64,000 bases of DNA from a bacterium D16-50 (GCA_003612485.1 RAZA01000006.1:1-64000), one strand, 5' to 3'. Shown: positions 1-9,548, counted from the first letter of the stretch. Numbers and translations are program-made. The notes: a model not told the origin generated them from the sequence alone.

Positions 1-2
1 CA

Positions 3-2045
3 ATTTTTTGGCACAAAATATGCTGTATTAAGTTTTTACGTGGCTTAACTGAACTTAATCAGCAGACACTAAGTAAACCGCAGTATTTAGAAAGTCTCAA
101 TGCATCTGAAAATTATGATATGTGTAAGCATTTGGAAACGGATTTCACTGCAAACAGTCTTCTGTTTATAGGGTGCGGTTTGTCAGATGAACTAGACTTG
201 CTATTTGCAGCAGAAAATGGTTTGCGGAAAAAATCTTCCCTAAACAGTGAGATGAACAGTGAGAATTCTCATCTGATTTATCTTTTATATAAAGATAATG
301 ATGAAACGACAGTGACATTGGCGGATAAGCTCAAGCTTCAAGAATATGGAATAACGGACGTATTAGTGGTCAACCGTGAAAAGGGAATGAATGATTTTTA
401 TCAGATGGTTAATGCTTTGTGCATGGAGTTGAAGGCGATCAAGCAAGAAGATGAATTAGAGAATTATAAGGGTATTCATTTTAGGAAACTCAATGAAGAT
501 GATCAGCGAAATTTAGATTATTTCTTTATAAATGAAAAGGTTTCTATCAATAATGGAACGATATGTCTGCCTGGCTTTTTCGTGGAAAGAAGTTTGGGCA
601 GAGAAGTTATAAGGGAGATACATGGGGAAAAAGTGATCCATGTAATTGCTGGATCTAAATTAAGCGGGAAGACATATTTGTTATTGCAGCTTGTCAAGGA
701 GCTCCCGCCAGGATCTACATATTATCTTCCGATAGCGATAAATGATCGTGTGCTCTCTGACATAAAGAAAAAACAAGATTGCATTTTTGTCATGGATAAA
801 AGTGCATTGACTATTGAACAAGTAAAATCACTTTTTATGGATATAGAGAACATAAAGAAAAAGAACATAAAAATCATATTGGTCGTAAACAGTGACGACA
901 AAGATTTTTTGGAGTTTTACAGTAACAAAAATATTGGAAATCGACTGGTTGCATTCCATCTTCTGCCTAATAAATTTGCAAAAGACACAGGAGAAATAGC
1001 GGATTTTAATAAACATATCGCTAAACTGAGACTGGTTGACTATAAGCCGCAAAATACAATTTTGGATTTTCTGTTTCAGGTAGAAGAAAGCATTATCACA
1101 AACAAGTATCCGAGAATACTTCCTCCCATAAAGTTTTTGGGAAACGATAATCATGCAGAATTAAAAGCTATGATTATTCTTGCGGTTGAAAATGTGATTC
1201 CTTTAAGTCTTGCTGTACGGTTGGGCATAGAGGATACTTTATTCAAGTTAAGTCAATTATATAATATTACGGTACAAAAAGATTATTTGACAGATATTGA
1301 GTCCGAAGTTGATTTTTCTCGGTTCAAATTTGTGAACAATTCCCCGTATTGGGTATTGAGATGTTTATCTGAATGTGCGCGGAATGTGGCTAATCATGAT
1401 ACGATAGCAAATGCATATTATTCAGTGGTCAATGTATTTTTACAGATATATCAGAATGATACCAGAGCATTTAATTCACACATTAAAAAATATTTCATGC
1501 TGGATATGTTGCAGACTCTTTTTTCAAATAATGAGACAAAGGGTATTTTGAAGCTGCCTAATGCGATTTATGAAAAATTACACAATAAACTATTTGACCA
1601 TTATCAGTTCCTGCATCAGGAAGCAAAATGTGAATTGAGGGTAGCGCGGCGTGAGAAAAAAAGGGATGAAATATTGGCAATACTTGGAAAAGCCTTTGGG
1701 AATATTAATCGCGCATTGGATTTAGGGGAAAAATCCCATGCGGAGAATATCGAATATACTTTGAACCACATGAAGGTAACTAAGGCACTTGTATTGTCTA
1801 ATTATTTGCTGATTGGAAAGATGGAAGATAAGATCAACGAAACCATAGGCATATACTATGAAACGTTTGTTAATGAAAGTAGCTTGCTGGAAGACAACTT
1901 TTTGAAAAATGATGATTTAAAGGATGTAAATAATTTCATGAATTATGTATTGAAGAACTGTAATCGAATTGATTTGACAGTGGAAAGTAAAGAACGGTTT
2001 GGGGAAATTTATTTTATCCGCAATGGAAAACATATTAGTTTTTGA
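3..2045 (+). CDS. SIR2-like domain plus P-loop NTPase protein, 5'-truncated; candidate defence protein
   Basis: The frame is open from the left edge, so the N-terminus lies outside the window; about 680 residues are visible. The first part resembles the end of a SIR2-like domain: a hydrophobic strand followed by GCGLSDE (nt 171-191), the pattern that closes many bacterial SIR2-like domains. A Walker A motif GSKLSGKT follows (nt 651-674), then a hydrophobic strand ending in D (CIFVMD) that could be Walker B. The C-terminal 300 residues are helical with no recognised motif. In known families SIR2-like domains joined to STAND-type NTPases deplete NAD during phage infection; applying that here is inference. 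The gene is AT-rich compared with the backbone, which suggests acquisition. The internal ATG at 120 is not the real start. Confidence 0.6.
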   Translation: MFWHKICCIKFLRGLTELNQQTLSKPQYLESLNASENYDMCKHLETDFTANSLLFIGCGLSDELDLLFAAENGLRKKSSLNSEMNSENSHLIYLLYKDNDETTVTLADKLKLQEYGITDVLVVNREKGMNDFYQMVNALCMELKAIKQEDELENYKGIHFRKLNEDDQRNLDYFFINEKVSINNGTICLPGFFVERSLGREVIREIHGEKVIHVIAGSKLSGKTYLLLQLVKELPPGSTYYLPIAINDRVLSDIKKKQDCIFVMDKSALTIEQVKSLFMDIENIKKKNIKIILVVNSDDKDFLEFYSNKNIGNRLVAFHLLPNKFAKDTGEIADFNKHIAKLRLVDYKPQNTILDFLFQVEESIITNKYPRILPPIKFLGNDNHAELKAMIILAVENVIPLSLAVRLGIEDTLFKLSQLYNITVQKDYLTDIESEVDFSRFKFVNNSPYWVLRCLSECARNVANHDTIANAYYSVVNVFLQIYQNDTRAFNSHIKKYFMLDMLQTLFSNNETKGILKLPNAIYEKLHNKLFDHYQFLHQEAKCELRVARREKKRDEILAILGKAFGNINRALDLGEKSHAENIEYTLNHMKVTKALVLSNYLLIGKMEDKINETIGIYYETFVNESSLLEDNFLKNDDLKDVNNFMNYVLKNCNRIDLTVESKERFGEIYFIRNGKHISF

Positions 2046-2207
2046 AAAGATCTTTCTCGAGCAGGGGTGTATCGTTGTGATTCTGCTTTAAGTTTACCTG
2101 ACATCATCGTTTCATCTAAGGGCTTTTCAGCATTTACTCATATTTTATAGGTACCGTCCCATTCCGGTGTGCTGTGGTTTGTTTCGAGATAAGCGCGGAG
2201 ATGGCAT

Positions 2208-2545
2208 CTTGCAAAATACGAGGATGAAACTGCCCAATTGGCAAGGGCTTTAGAAGCTATGCTTTCACGTCTGAATGAAGTGGTATAGGGTGTGTTCCGT
2301 CATTTGGGCAAAATGGCTCAGGGAAATTTTTGTGAAAATATCATCCGTACATATTGGGGCGATATTAAAAACATTGTGTTCCAGATCAACATTTTGGCTT
2401 TTAACGCCGCTGTGGAGGCGGTCCGGGCAGGCAGTGCGGGAAATGGCTTTGTAGTGGTAGAAGATGAACAATTTGGTATGCAAGTTCCGCCTACGTTGGG
2501 GCCGGCTGGACACTATATTCTGCTGAACTGCAGAATATAAGCCCG
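2208..2545 (+). pseudogene. Remnant of a methyl-accepting chemotaxis protein
   Basis: In one frame the DNA encodes a HAMP-like piece (DETAQLARALEAMLSRLNEV) that ends at an in-frame TAG at 2286-2288. The frame continues into a clear chemoreceptor signalling-tip sequence, [16 protein letters not shown] then [10 protein letters not shown], which corresponds to the conserved NLLALNAAIEAARAGE tip of MCPs. Similarity then stops and the frame ends about 50 bases later. No transmembrane or ligand-binding part is present and there is no credible start. This is a decayed fragment of a much longer receptor gene. The stretch from 2046 to 2207 holds nothing else that I can identify. Confidence 0.75.
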
Positions 2546-2608
2546 CTGTCTGATTAGACCTTGGAAGGAACCGGGTCCGGACAGCGGGCAAGTATCAGAC
2601 GGCAGGCT

Positions 2609-3529
2609 TCAGCCGTGGAATGTCTCCTCCATATGCTTCGTGATCCGGCGGAGCATATGGATTTCTTTTTGAAAGGTGTCGCCAAGGGCCCCATGGTCCT
2701 GAACGCGGCATTTGGTGGAGATATGGAGGCCCTCCTGCTGCAGGTAGTATTTAGCGTTGGCCGGATAGAGCTGACGTTCGATGAGGGCGCAGATGGTAAG
2801 CAGATCGGACAGCCGGGTAAGATCCTGATGCTGATAGTTTTCGTATAAATATGCATAAAGAGAGCATTGCATATTTGCCATGACGCCGCTATAGCCATAT
2901 GCGCCGAGCTTCAGAGATTCCAGCAGAGTGGCGGTGTTTGCATTGTACAGCTTCAGGGGGGTGTTCCGGCATACCTGAAGCTTTGCGCTGATATTTTCAA
3001 TGTCACAGCTGGTATCTTTCAGGAAATAGAATCTTCCGGAATCCGCGCACCATTTGGTCAGCTCCGGGGAGAGCACCCGTTTGTAGGGGTAGGGGCACTC
3101 GTAGAGTCCCAGCTTCACATCCTTTGGAAGTTCTTTCAGCAGCTTTTTTAAGTTGGAGAGCCATACGGCATCGCTCTGTGTCTGGAGGGCCAGCCGGTTG
3201 GTGATCAGGATTATGGCGTCTGCGCCGGTGTCTGCCATTGCCAGCAGCTCCGTTCGCTGATCCTCAAAGGAATCGGAGATATGTCCGGAGGCGATTACGG
3301 GCAATTTTCCGGCAGCCTTTTTGCATACGAAGGCAGCATATCCCACGCGTTCCTCCAGACTCAGGCAGAACATTTCGGAGGATTGGCATACGGCGAAAAG
3401 GCCTGATGCCCCGTGATCCATATACCATTGTACCAATTCCTCCAGCGCTCCGTAATCCACTTTGTTGTCCTGCCCAAACGGCGTCAGCATTACCGGCCAT
3501 ACGCCGCCGGGGAAAAATGTGTCATTCAT
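2609..3529 (-). CDS. Dihydrodipicolinate synthase / N-acetylneuraminate lyase family aldolase
   Basis: This 306-residue protein has the normal length of the DapA/NanA class I aldolase family, which are cytoplasmic TIM barrels. The Schiff-base lysine is K171 in FYFLKDTSCD, at the end of the sixth strand, and the tyrosine expected to assist it is Y143 in GLYECPYPYKR. The substrate signature differs from both authentic DapA and NanA, so it is more likely a 2-keto-acid sugar aldolase than a lysine-biosynthesis enzyme. It is the last gene of a three-gene leftward unit with a sialidase-like protein and a ChbG-type deacetylase, which points to sugar-acid cleavage. The start ATG has an AGGAG site upstream. 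Confidence 0.8.
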   Translation of the reverse strand: MNDTFFPGGVWPVMLTPFGQDNKVDYGALEELVQWYMDHGASGLFAVCQSSEMFCLSLEERVGYAAFVCKKAAGKLPVIASGHISDSFEDQRTELLAMADTGADAIILITNRLALQTQSDAVWLSNLKKLLKELPKDVKLGLYECPYPYKRVLSPELTKWCADSGRFYFLKDTSCDIENISAKLQVCRNTPLKLYNANTATLLESLKLGAYGYSGVMANMQCSLYAYLYENYQHQDLTRLSDLLTICALIERQLYPANAKYYLQQEGLHISTKCRVQDHGALGDTFQKEIHMLRRITKHMEETFHG

Positions 3530-3586
3530 CTTGAACTCCTATTCTGTCACCCATGAGGGGTGGCTTTATTTATTTCATGGGCCGGA

Positions 3587-4600
3587 TCAGGGCCTCAGGA
3601 TCCGGAAGCTGATATTTGTGCGGTTGCGTGTATAGGTGATGTAAAGATATCCATCTTCATACTGTATGCAGGGGTAAGACAACTCGCTATTCCCACAGCC
3701 GTCCTCCAGATCCGTGACCTTCGTCCAGGAAAGGCCGTCGTCCTTGGAAAGGGCCAGAGAAATGGGATATCGCTTTCCCCAGTTTTTGTCTACGGGGTTG
3801 TAAACCAGGTAGACATGGCCGTTGGGAAGCTTCACGGCATCGATGCCGCTGTTGTTGTTGGGAAGTTCGGTTTTTTCCGGTCTGCTCCAGGTCTGCCCAT
3901 AGTCAATGGATTCTGCCCGGTAGATCCTGCCCTCGCTGCTTCGCATCAGGGCATGGACATGCCCCGGAGCGCTCTCCCAGAAGGTGGGCTGGATGACTCC
4001 GCGCTTTTTCCGCAGGGGGGATCTGTCCAGCAGCCTATTGTACCATGTAGCGGCTGTCTCCCCTTGGTGGAAGATATTCTGTCTTTCACTGGCAGCCCAA
4101 GTCCGGCCGTTGTCTTTTGAGATGTCGGCAAACATGGACCATAGGAAGTCCTCGCTGGAGGCAGGCGCAAGAAGCCATCCGTTGGATAGGATAATGGCCT
4201 TGTTGCGCACGGGTCCCCGGCCGCCCACATCCCCGGGAACCAGCTCCTTGGGCCGGGACCAGGAACGGCAGTTATCGCTTGAAGTCAGATACATGGTATA
4301 CCAGCGGGAGATGGGTTTTCCTTGTTTGTAAAATAGAAAGATCGTGCCGTCGGGAATCTTTAACAGTACCGGATTCCAGTGGGGAATGCCATCGTCCTCT
4401 GTCAGCTGTTTTTTTGCGGACCAAATACCCTCCGGGGTGCGCCGGGAGCCCCAGATACATACGTCGTCGTTTCCTTCTTTGGTGCCTTCAAACCATACGG
4501 CATAGACGCTTCCGTCTCCAAGGGGCAGGCAATGGCTGGCATGGCAGTTGCGGTTCGTCAGTTCCTGCGGCAGGATTCGTTCGTTGGCCAGTGTTTTCAT
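3587..4600 (-). CDS. Sialidase-like BNR/Asp-box repeat protein
   Basis: The protein has 337 residues and several Asp-box (BNR) repeats of the form S-x-D-x-G-x-x-W: SSDNCRSW, SKDNGRTW, SIDYGQTW and SKDDGLSW. These mark a six-bladed beta-propeller like that of exo-sialidases (BNR_2-type). No signal peptide is visible, so it probably acts in the cytoplasm on imported oligosaccharides. Its ATG shares one base with the TAA of the upstream deacetylase gene (TAATG), implying coupled translation, and a GGAGG lies five bases before it. The sialidase arginine triad cannot be assigned with certainty, so another glycan-cleaving activity, such as a lyase or unsaturated-uronide hydrolase, is possible. Confidence 0.7.
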   Translation of the reverse strand: MKTLANERILPQELTNRNCHASHCLPLGDGSVYAVWFEGTKEGNDDVCIWGSRRTPEGIWSAKKQLTEDDGIPHWNPVLLKIPDGTIFLFYKQGKPISRWYTMYLTSSDNCRSWSRPKELVPGDVGGRGPVRNKAIILSNGWLLAPASSEDFLWSMFADISKDNGRTWAASERQNIFHQGETAATWYNRLLDRSPLRKKRGVIQPTFWESAPGHVHALMRSSEGRIYRAESIDYGQTWSRPEKTELPNNNSGIDAVKLPNGHVYLVYNPVDKNWGKRYPISLALSKDDGLSWTKVTDLEDGCGNSELSYPCIQYEDGYLYITYTRNRTNISFRILRP

Positions 4601-5454
4601 TAAGCCTCCTTTCTGGGATAGGGAATCAATGTAATCCTAGCATCCTTTAACGCGTATGTAAAGTCCTCATCAAAGAGCAGCCGGAATTCCCACACACGCC
4701 GCTGCCAGGAAGGGCAGATTTCTCGTACCTCGGGAGTATCCATGGAGGGGTGGAAATACAGCTCGCTGATGCCTTCAGGAACGGTGTGGACCAGATCGAG
4801 GACTTCCTTCTTGAAGGAAGAATAGTCTTCACCTTCCTTTGGAGCGAAATGGAACGAATACAGTCTATCGATGAGGGGTATTTCCAATCGGTCCGCCAGA
4901 AGGATGTCCTTTCTGACCGGTTCGGAAGAAATTTCATAGGTGTCCTCATATAGGGCCTTTCGATACATGCGGAAAGGCAGACGGCCATATCTGGCACATA
5001 GTTCATATACATAAGGAAGATAGCCGACATGGCTTCCGTCAGGAGAGGGATAGATGCTGCCCATGTGATTGTCCACGTGGGAGAAGAAGATGCCGGTGGC
5101 TGCAAAAAGAGCGAACTGAGCTTCCAGCTCTTTGACGATATCCTCTGCTGCGGCATGGGACAGAAATTCCTTTACGGTGGGATATAGAAATCCCTGCTCG
5201 TCCTCCAGAGAAGGCATATGGGTCAGGCTTCTCCAGCGGAGATTCTTCCATTCGCTTGTCAGGGTGGTGTGAAGTCCGATGCAGCGGATCTTCTTTTTCT
5301 GGCACCAGACCACGGCTTCTTCACAGCCCGGAGTCACCGGCATAAGCGTGCTGGAGGAAATCTTGTTTTCCTCCAATAGATGGAACACGGCTTCATTGTA
5401 TGAGGAGCACATTCCAAAATCATCTGCGTTCAAAATCAAAAGTTTCTTTGGCAT
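4600..5454 (-). CDS. ChbG/YdjC-family carbohydrate deacetylase
   Basis: This is a 284-residue cytoplasmic protein of the YdjC/ChbG family, which removes acetyl groups from amino-sugar oligosaccharides with a divalent metal. The family N-terminal signature LNADDFGMC is at residues 8-16, with the metal-binding aspartate in the DD pair. Further metal and catalytic histidines are expected in CIGLHTTL and in FSHVDNHMGSIYP. It is the first gene of the leftward trio and overlaps the next gene by one base. A strong site (GGAGA) precedes the ATG. The family and context support processing of an N- or O-acetylated sugar before the sialidase-like and aldolase steps; the exact substrate is unknown. Confidence 0.85.
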   Translation of the reverse strand: MPKKLLILNADDFGMCSSYNEAVFHLLEENKISSSTLMPVTPGCEEAVVWCQKKKIRCIGLHTTLTSEWKNLRWRSLTHMPSLEDEQGFLYPTVKEFLSHAAAEDIVKELEAQFALFAATGIFFSHVDNHMGSIYPSPDGSHVGYLPYVYELCARYGRLPFRMYRKALYEDTYEISSEPVRKDILLADRLEIPLIDRLYSFHFAPKEGEDYSSFKKEVLDLVHTVPEGISELYFHPSMDTPEVREICPSWQRRVWEFRLLFDEDFTYALKDARITLIPYPRKEA

Positions 5455-5816
5455 GGCAAGTTCTCCTTTCTTGTCTTGTAGTCACTGCATTCTTTTTTCT
5501 TTTCGTTCTTGGGATAATCTATATTTTTACTGTTCTGTCCGGAAAAGTCAATTGATTGGGGGATATTGAGACCCGATTAATTTTTGATACGGTGAGAAGG
5601 TGGATAAATGAGTCCTGAAGCAAATCTTGTGGATTGCAAAAGGACAGCCTGCTTGTTAAGCTGAGTGCAGCAGCCCCCCACCGGAGATAAAATGAGGCAG
5701 GGGAGAGGGGCAAAATCTTGGTAATATGTAGAACGAAAATTTTAGAGGGGAAACTTACCTTCCGTAGAAGAGAAACGGAAGAAAGGAAGAAAATTGCGAG
5801 AGGAGGCGTGATAAGG
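5455..5816. other. Intergenic divergent control region of the sugar locus
   Basis: These 362 bases separate the leftward catabolic trio from the rightward transporter genes and must contain both promoters. AT-rich stretches lie at 5515-5600 and 5720-5760, but I could not assign a convincing -35/-10 pair or operator. No gene is seen. A regulator site for the downstream AraC-type protein would be expected here. Confidence 0.4.
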
Positions 5817-6746
5817 ATGAGAAGAGCTTCAAATGTTTTAAAGCCTTCAAAAGTATCGCAGCGCATAAAGAAGAACAGAGAGCTGTATCTGCTGTTGCTG
5901 CTGCCCATCCTATATTTTGTGGTTTTCAAGTACGGAGCCATGTTCTGGCTTGTGGTGGCTTTTGAGGATTACAATCCAATGGAAGGCGTGCTGGGAAGCC
6001 AGTGGGTGGGACTGAAATGGTTCAAGACCTTTCTGGAGGAACCTTATTTTCTGACACTGATCAAAAATACGGTTCTGATCAATGTCTGGGGGCTGCTGTT
6101 CTATTTCCCGGCGCCGGTTATTCTGGCCCTTATGATCAATGAGGTGCGCCAGAAAAAGCTGAAAAAGGTGATTCAGACGGTGAGCTATCTGCCGTATTTT
6201 TTCTCGGTGGTGGTGATCTGCGGCCTGATTTTGAATCTGTGTTCGCTGGACGGCCTGATCAACCAGATTCTATCCTTTTTAGGGCTGCAGAAGATTTCCT
6301 TCATGAATAAACCGGAATGGTTCCGTCCTATCTATATTTTGTCGGAAATCTGGCAGAAGGCAGGATGGTCCTCCATTATCTATCTGGCAGCATTGTCCGG
6401 CATTGATGCCCAGCTGTATGAGGCAGCCGTCATAGACGGGGCCTCCCGCTGGAAACAGATCATACATATCAGTCTGCCGGGGATAGCCTCCGTCATATCC
6501 ATACAATTGCTGCTGACGCTGGGCAATATACTGTCGGTGGGGTATGAAAAGATTATGCTGCTGTATAATGGTTCCACCATGAGCACGGCGGATGTCATAT
6601 CCACATATGTCTACCGGAGGGGGATTATTTCAGCGGATCTGAGCTATGGCACGGCGGTGAATGTGTTTCAGGCGGTAATCGGTCTGGTGCTGATCATTCT
6701 GGCCAACAAAGCCGCACAAAAAGCGGAAGCGGCCAGCCTTTGGTAG
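5817..6746 (+). CDS. ABC transporter permease, LplB/MalF-like
   Basis: A 309-residue inner-membrane permease with six predicted hydrophobic segments. The cytoplasmic EAA loop is clear: EAAVIDGASRWKQIIHISLP, which contacts the ATPase. The frame is open further upstream, but the ATG at 5817 has GAGGAGG about ten bases before it and gives the usual family N-terminus: basic residues, then LYLLLLLPILYFVVFKYG. It pairs with the next permease and a lipoprotein to form a CUT1-type oligosaccharide importer. No ATPase gene is present locally, so a shared MsmX-like ATPase encoded elsewhere is likely, as is common for this transporter class. Confidence 0.9.
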   Translation: MRRASNVLKPSKVSQRIKKNRELYLLLLLPILYFVVFKYGAMFWLVVAFEDYNPMEGVLGSQWVGLKWFKTFLEEPYFLTLIKNTVLINVWGLLFYFPAPVILALMINEVRQKKLKKVIQTVSYLPYFFSVVVICGLILNLCSLDGLINQILSFLGLQKISFMNKPEWFRPIYILSEIWQKAGWSSIIYLAALSGIDAQLYEAAVIDGASRWKQIIHISLPGIASVISIQLLLTLGNILSVGYEKIMLLYNGSTMSTADVISTYVYRRGIISADLSYGTAVNVFQAVIGLVLIILANKAAQKAEAASLW

Positions 6747-6759
6747 GAGGTGTTCTTGT

Positions 6760-7647
6760 ATGCGTGGGAGGGAAAAGAAAAAAAGACGGGTGAGGGGAGA
6801 TAGGGTATTTGCATTTGCCAATCTGGCGCTGCTGCTTCTGTTTACCGGGATGATCCTATTTCCCATCTATTATATGTTTATTGTTTCTATCAGCGGCTCC
6901 ACGAACGTGGTGCGGGGAGACATCACCTGGTATCCCCAGAACATAAATCTGGATGCCTATAAGACCATACTGAAAAATGAAAGCTTGGGAAGATCCTATC
7001 TCAACACCGTTTTTTATACGGTGGCAGGAACGTCCATAAGCGTGTTTATGTCGGCGCTCTGTGCATATCCGCTGTCCAGAAAGCAGCTGTATGGAAGAAG
7101 GGCAGTTACCTTCTTCATTATATTCACCATGCTTTTTGATGTGGGGATGATTCCCAGATTCCTTGTGGTAAATGCGCTGAATCTTCGGAATACGGTATTC
7201 AGCATCCTGCTTCCGGGGGCTATCGATGTATATTATATGATCATGATACGAACTTTTTTTCAGGGCCTGCCGGAGGAGATGGCGGAGTCGGCAAAGATGG
7301 ACGGCGCCGGAGAGTGGAAGATTTTCTCACGGATCATAGTGCCCCTATCCAAACCGGTGCTGGCTTCCGTGACCTTGTTCTATGCAGTGGGGATCTGGAA
7401 CAGTTACCTTGGGCCGCTGCTCTATCTGGATGAAAAGAAGCTGTATCCGCTGCAGCTGATTCTGAGAAATATCGTCATAAGCAATGAGATGTCCACCATG
7501 AGCGGCGATATTGCCTCCATGAACATCTCCACCATGAATATCAAATATGCCGTGATTTTCATATCCATTCTGCCCATTTTGTGTATTTATCCCTTTATAC
7601 AGAAATACTTCAACAAAGGGGTGATGGTAGGCGCGGTAAAGGGGTAA
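6760..7647 (+). CDS. ABC transporter permease, LplC/MalG-like
   Basis: A 295-residue second permease with about six membrane segments and the EAA loop AESAKMDGAGEWKIFSRIIV. The gap to the preceding permease is 13 bases and a TAGGAGG site lies just before the ATG, so the two are co-transcribed. The C-terminal YFNKGVMVGAVKG is typical of the LplC/YtcP subgroup, which transports complex oligosaccharides or acidic disaccharides in Firmicutes. It forms the heteromeric channel with the upstream protein. Confidence 0.9.
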   Translation: MRGREKKKRRVRGDRVFAFANLALLLLFTGMILFPIYYMFIVSISGSTNVVRGDITWYPQNINLDAYKTILKNESLGRSYLNTVFYTVAGTSISVFMSALCAYPLSRKQLYGRRAVTFFIIFTMLFDVGMIPRFLVVNALNLRNTVFSILLPGAIDVYYMIMIRTFFQGLPEEMAESAKMDGAGEWKIFSRIIVPLSKPVLASVTLFYAVGIWNSYLGPLLYLDEKKLYPLQLILRNIVISNEMSTMSGDIASMNISTMNIKYAVIFISILPILCIYPFIQKYFNKGVMVGAVKG

Positions 7648-7774
7648 TGGCCTATACGTAGGGCTGCAGGCAGGCTTTGAAGCTGCCCGCGCATCTTGCA
7701 GGGCTGCAAAACAGGTCTGTAAATATAAATCGGGGTGTGGGAACAGACCTCGTCAAAAGAAAAGGAGAGAGCCT

Positions 7775-9442
7775 ATGAGAAGAACAAAGAAAAACGCAAA
7801 GAGGGCCGCGGCGGTGGCATTGACCGTTTTGCTGGGAATGCAGTGCGCCGCATGTGCTGCCGGGGAGGAAGAGCAGGACAGCAGGCCTACAGCTGCAGAG
7901 CAGACGGAGTCCGGGCAAGGAGAAGGCGAAGAGGGCGGGCAAGAGCAGAGGTGCAGCCTATATTTCGATGAGACCCTGTCCTTTACATGGATGATTCCGG
8001 AGAGCGATATCCCGTTGAAGGATGATATCCTGACATTGAACTGGATACGGGAAAATATGAATGTGGACATCCACATTATGGCTGTTCCGGACAGCGACTA
8101 TTCCACAAAACTTTCTACCATGGCAGGGACAAACGCTCTTCCGGACGTGGTGGAGATGGACGCCTCCATGATGAAGACTACGGCCAGTGCAGGAATGCTG
8201 CTGAACCTTTCGGAACATGAGAGCAGCATGCCGGACTATTTGAAGCTGATGGAGGGAGAGGAACGTGCCGCAAACACAGCGACTTACAAGCATGAGGGAA
8301 ATCTGTACGGCTTCCAGATATTGGAGGACTATAGGATCGGGATTGCCCCCCTGCCTGTCATCCGCATGGATCTGCTGGAGAAGTACGGCATTGAGACCCC
8401 TGCTAGCTGGGAGGAGCTGTATGACGCAATGCTGACGCTGAAGGAAAAGGATCCGGAGCATTATGTATTTTCCACCAGAAACGGCATCAAATATCTCATT
8501 GGAAATATGGCATATTCCATGGGAGCAGGCGGATATGGCGCGACTCAGAGCGAGTTTCCGGTCTATTATGAGCCTGACGAAGACCGATATATCTATGGAC
8601 CGGGCAAGGCGGAGTTCAAGAATGTGATAGCATATCTGGCCAATGCCTATGCCGACGGACTGCTGCATCAGGATTATAATATCATGGACCGCACTATGAT
8701 GACATCTTACCTGACAAGCGGCACCCTATCGCTGGTCATCGATAACACCACGTTTTCCAATGCCTATAATGAGGCGCTGAGAGAGCTGGAATCGGATGCA
8801 TATTTCGATATGCTGGATCCTCTGACCTATGGGGATAAGACCACGGCCAGACAAGTGACTTTCTCCAAGGACTGGGATCAGTTTTCTGTAATCAGCGTGA
8901 AAGCGAAGCGGGGAGAGGACATTGTGAAATTCTTCAACTGGCTGTATACTCAGGAGGGAGAGCTGCTGACAAACTACGGCGTGGAAGGGGAGACTTATAA
9001 ATGGGCGGACGGACAGCCCCAGCTGCTGGATGCCGTATGCGAGATTGGAAACTACTCCACCCTCCGGGCCAGCTATGGATTGGGAACATGGTATATTGCC
9101 AGACTGGTGAACGAAAAGACCAATATGGACATGCTGAAATATCTGGGAGAAAAAACGGGAGATCTTCCGGTGAATATATCCCAGTCGGAACGGATCCAGA
9201 AACTGAAGGAGGAGGGGGTTCTGGTCAGCGTGCCCAGCTTCCCCAGCTTCAGCGCTCAGGAACTGGAGCGGATCACCACGCTGGTCACAAGCTTGAACGC
9301 CGTGTTTGAGCAGGAGATCGATAAATTTATCACGGGGATGCGTTCTATGGATGATTGGGATGCCTTTGCCAAGGAGCTCAATAACATGGGGGGCAGTGAG
9401 CTGGAGGAAATCTACAATACCGCATATTCCCGGCTGAAATAG
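7775..9442 (+). CDS. Extracellular solute-binding lipoprotein of the sugar ABC importer
   Basis: A 555-residue protein with a lipoprotein-type N-terminus: basic residues, a short hydrophobic core and a cysteine in the MQCAACAAG region, then an acidic linker. The length and the later pattern (FTWMIPESDIPLKDD, then GTNALPDVVEMDASM) fit the large LipO/family 1 binding proteins that accompany LplB/LplC permeases. It would be tethered outside the membrane and deliver an oligosaccharide to the channel. It starts 127 bases after the second permease, with AAGGAGAGAG before the ATG. The substrate cannot be read from the sequence. Confidence 0.88.
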   Translation: MRRTKKNAKRAAAVALTVLLGMQCAACAAGEEEQDSRPTAAEQTESGQGEGEEGGQEQRCSLYFDETLSFTWMIPESDIPLKDDILTLNWIRENMNVDIHIMAVPDSDYSTKLSTMAGTNALPDVVEMDASMMKTTASAGMLLNLSEHESSMPDYLKLMEGEERAANTATYKHEGNLYGFQILEDYRIGIAPLPVIRMDLLEKYGIETPASWEELYDAMLTLKEKDPEHYVFSTRNGIKYLIGNMAYSMGAGGYGATQSEFPVYYEPDEDRYIYGPGKAEFKNVIAYLANAYADGLLHQDYNIMDRTMMTSYLTSGTLSLVIDNTTFSNAYNEALRELESDAYFDMLDPLTYGDKTTARQVTFSKDWDQFSVISVKAKRGEDIVKFFNWLYTQEGELLTNYGVEGETYKWADGQPQLLDAVCEIGNYSTLRASYGLGTWYIARLVNEKTNMDMLKYLGEKTGDLPVNISQSERIQKLKEEGVLVSVPSFPSFSAQELERITTLVTSLNAVFEQEIDKFITGMRSMDDWDAFAKELNNMGGSELEEIYNTAYSRLK

Positions 9443-9463
9443 AAATATAGGGGTAAACTTATC

Positions 9464-9496
9464 ATAGGGACTGCCGCGAACCGCGGCAATCCCTAT
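9464..9496 (+). terminator. Intercistronic hairpin after the binding-protein gene
   Basis: ATAGGGA-c-TGCCGCG (9464-9478) pairs with CGCGGCA-a-TCCCTAT (9482-9496), giving a 15-position stem with one mismatch and a three-base loop. No T-run follows, so it is more likely a stabilising or attenuating hairpin that keeps binding-protein mRNA abundant relative to the downstream regulator than a full terminator. It covers the first ATG at 9495, which makes that codon an unlikely start. Confidence 0.55.
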
Positions 9497-9548
9497 GGGC
9501 AGTGTGGGAAAAGGGAGAGGGGCCGCCATGGAACCGGGGAGGGACGCT

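Noticed and set aside
120..122. ATG at 120 as the true start of the SIR2-like gene
   Set aside because: The frame is open to the window edge with SIR2-like sequence before it and there is no ribosome site.
9495..9497. ATG at 9495 as start of the sensor-regulator
   Set aside because: It lies inside the stem of a long hairpin and lacks a ribosome site; ATG 9549 follows GGGGAGGG.
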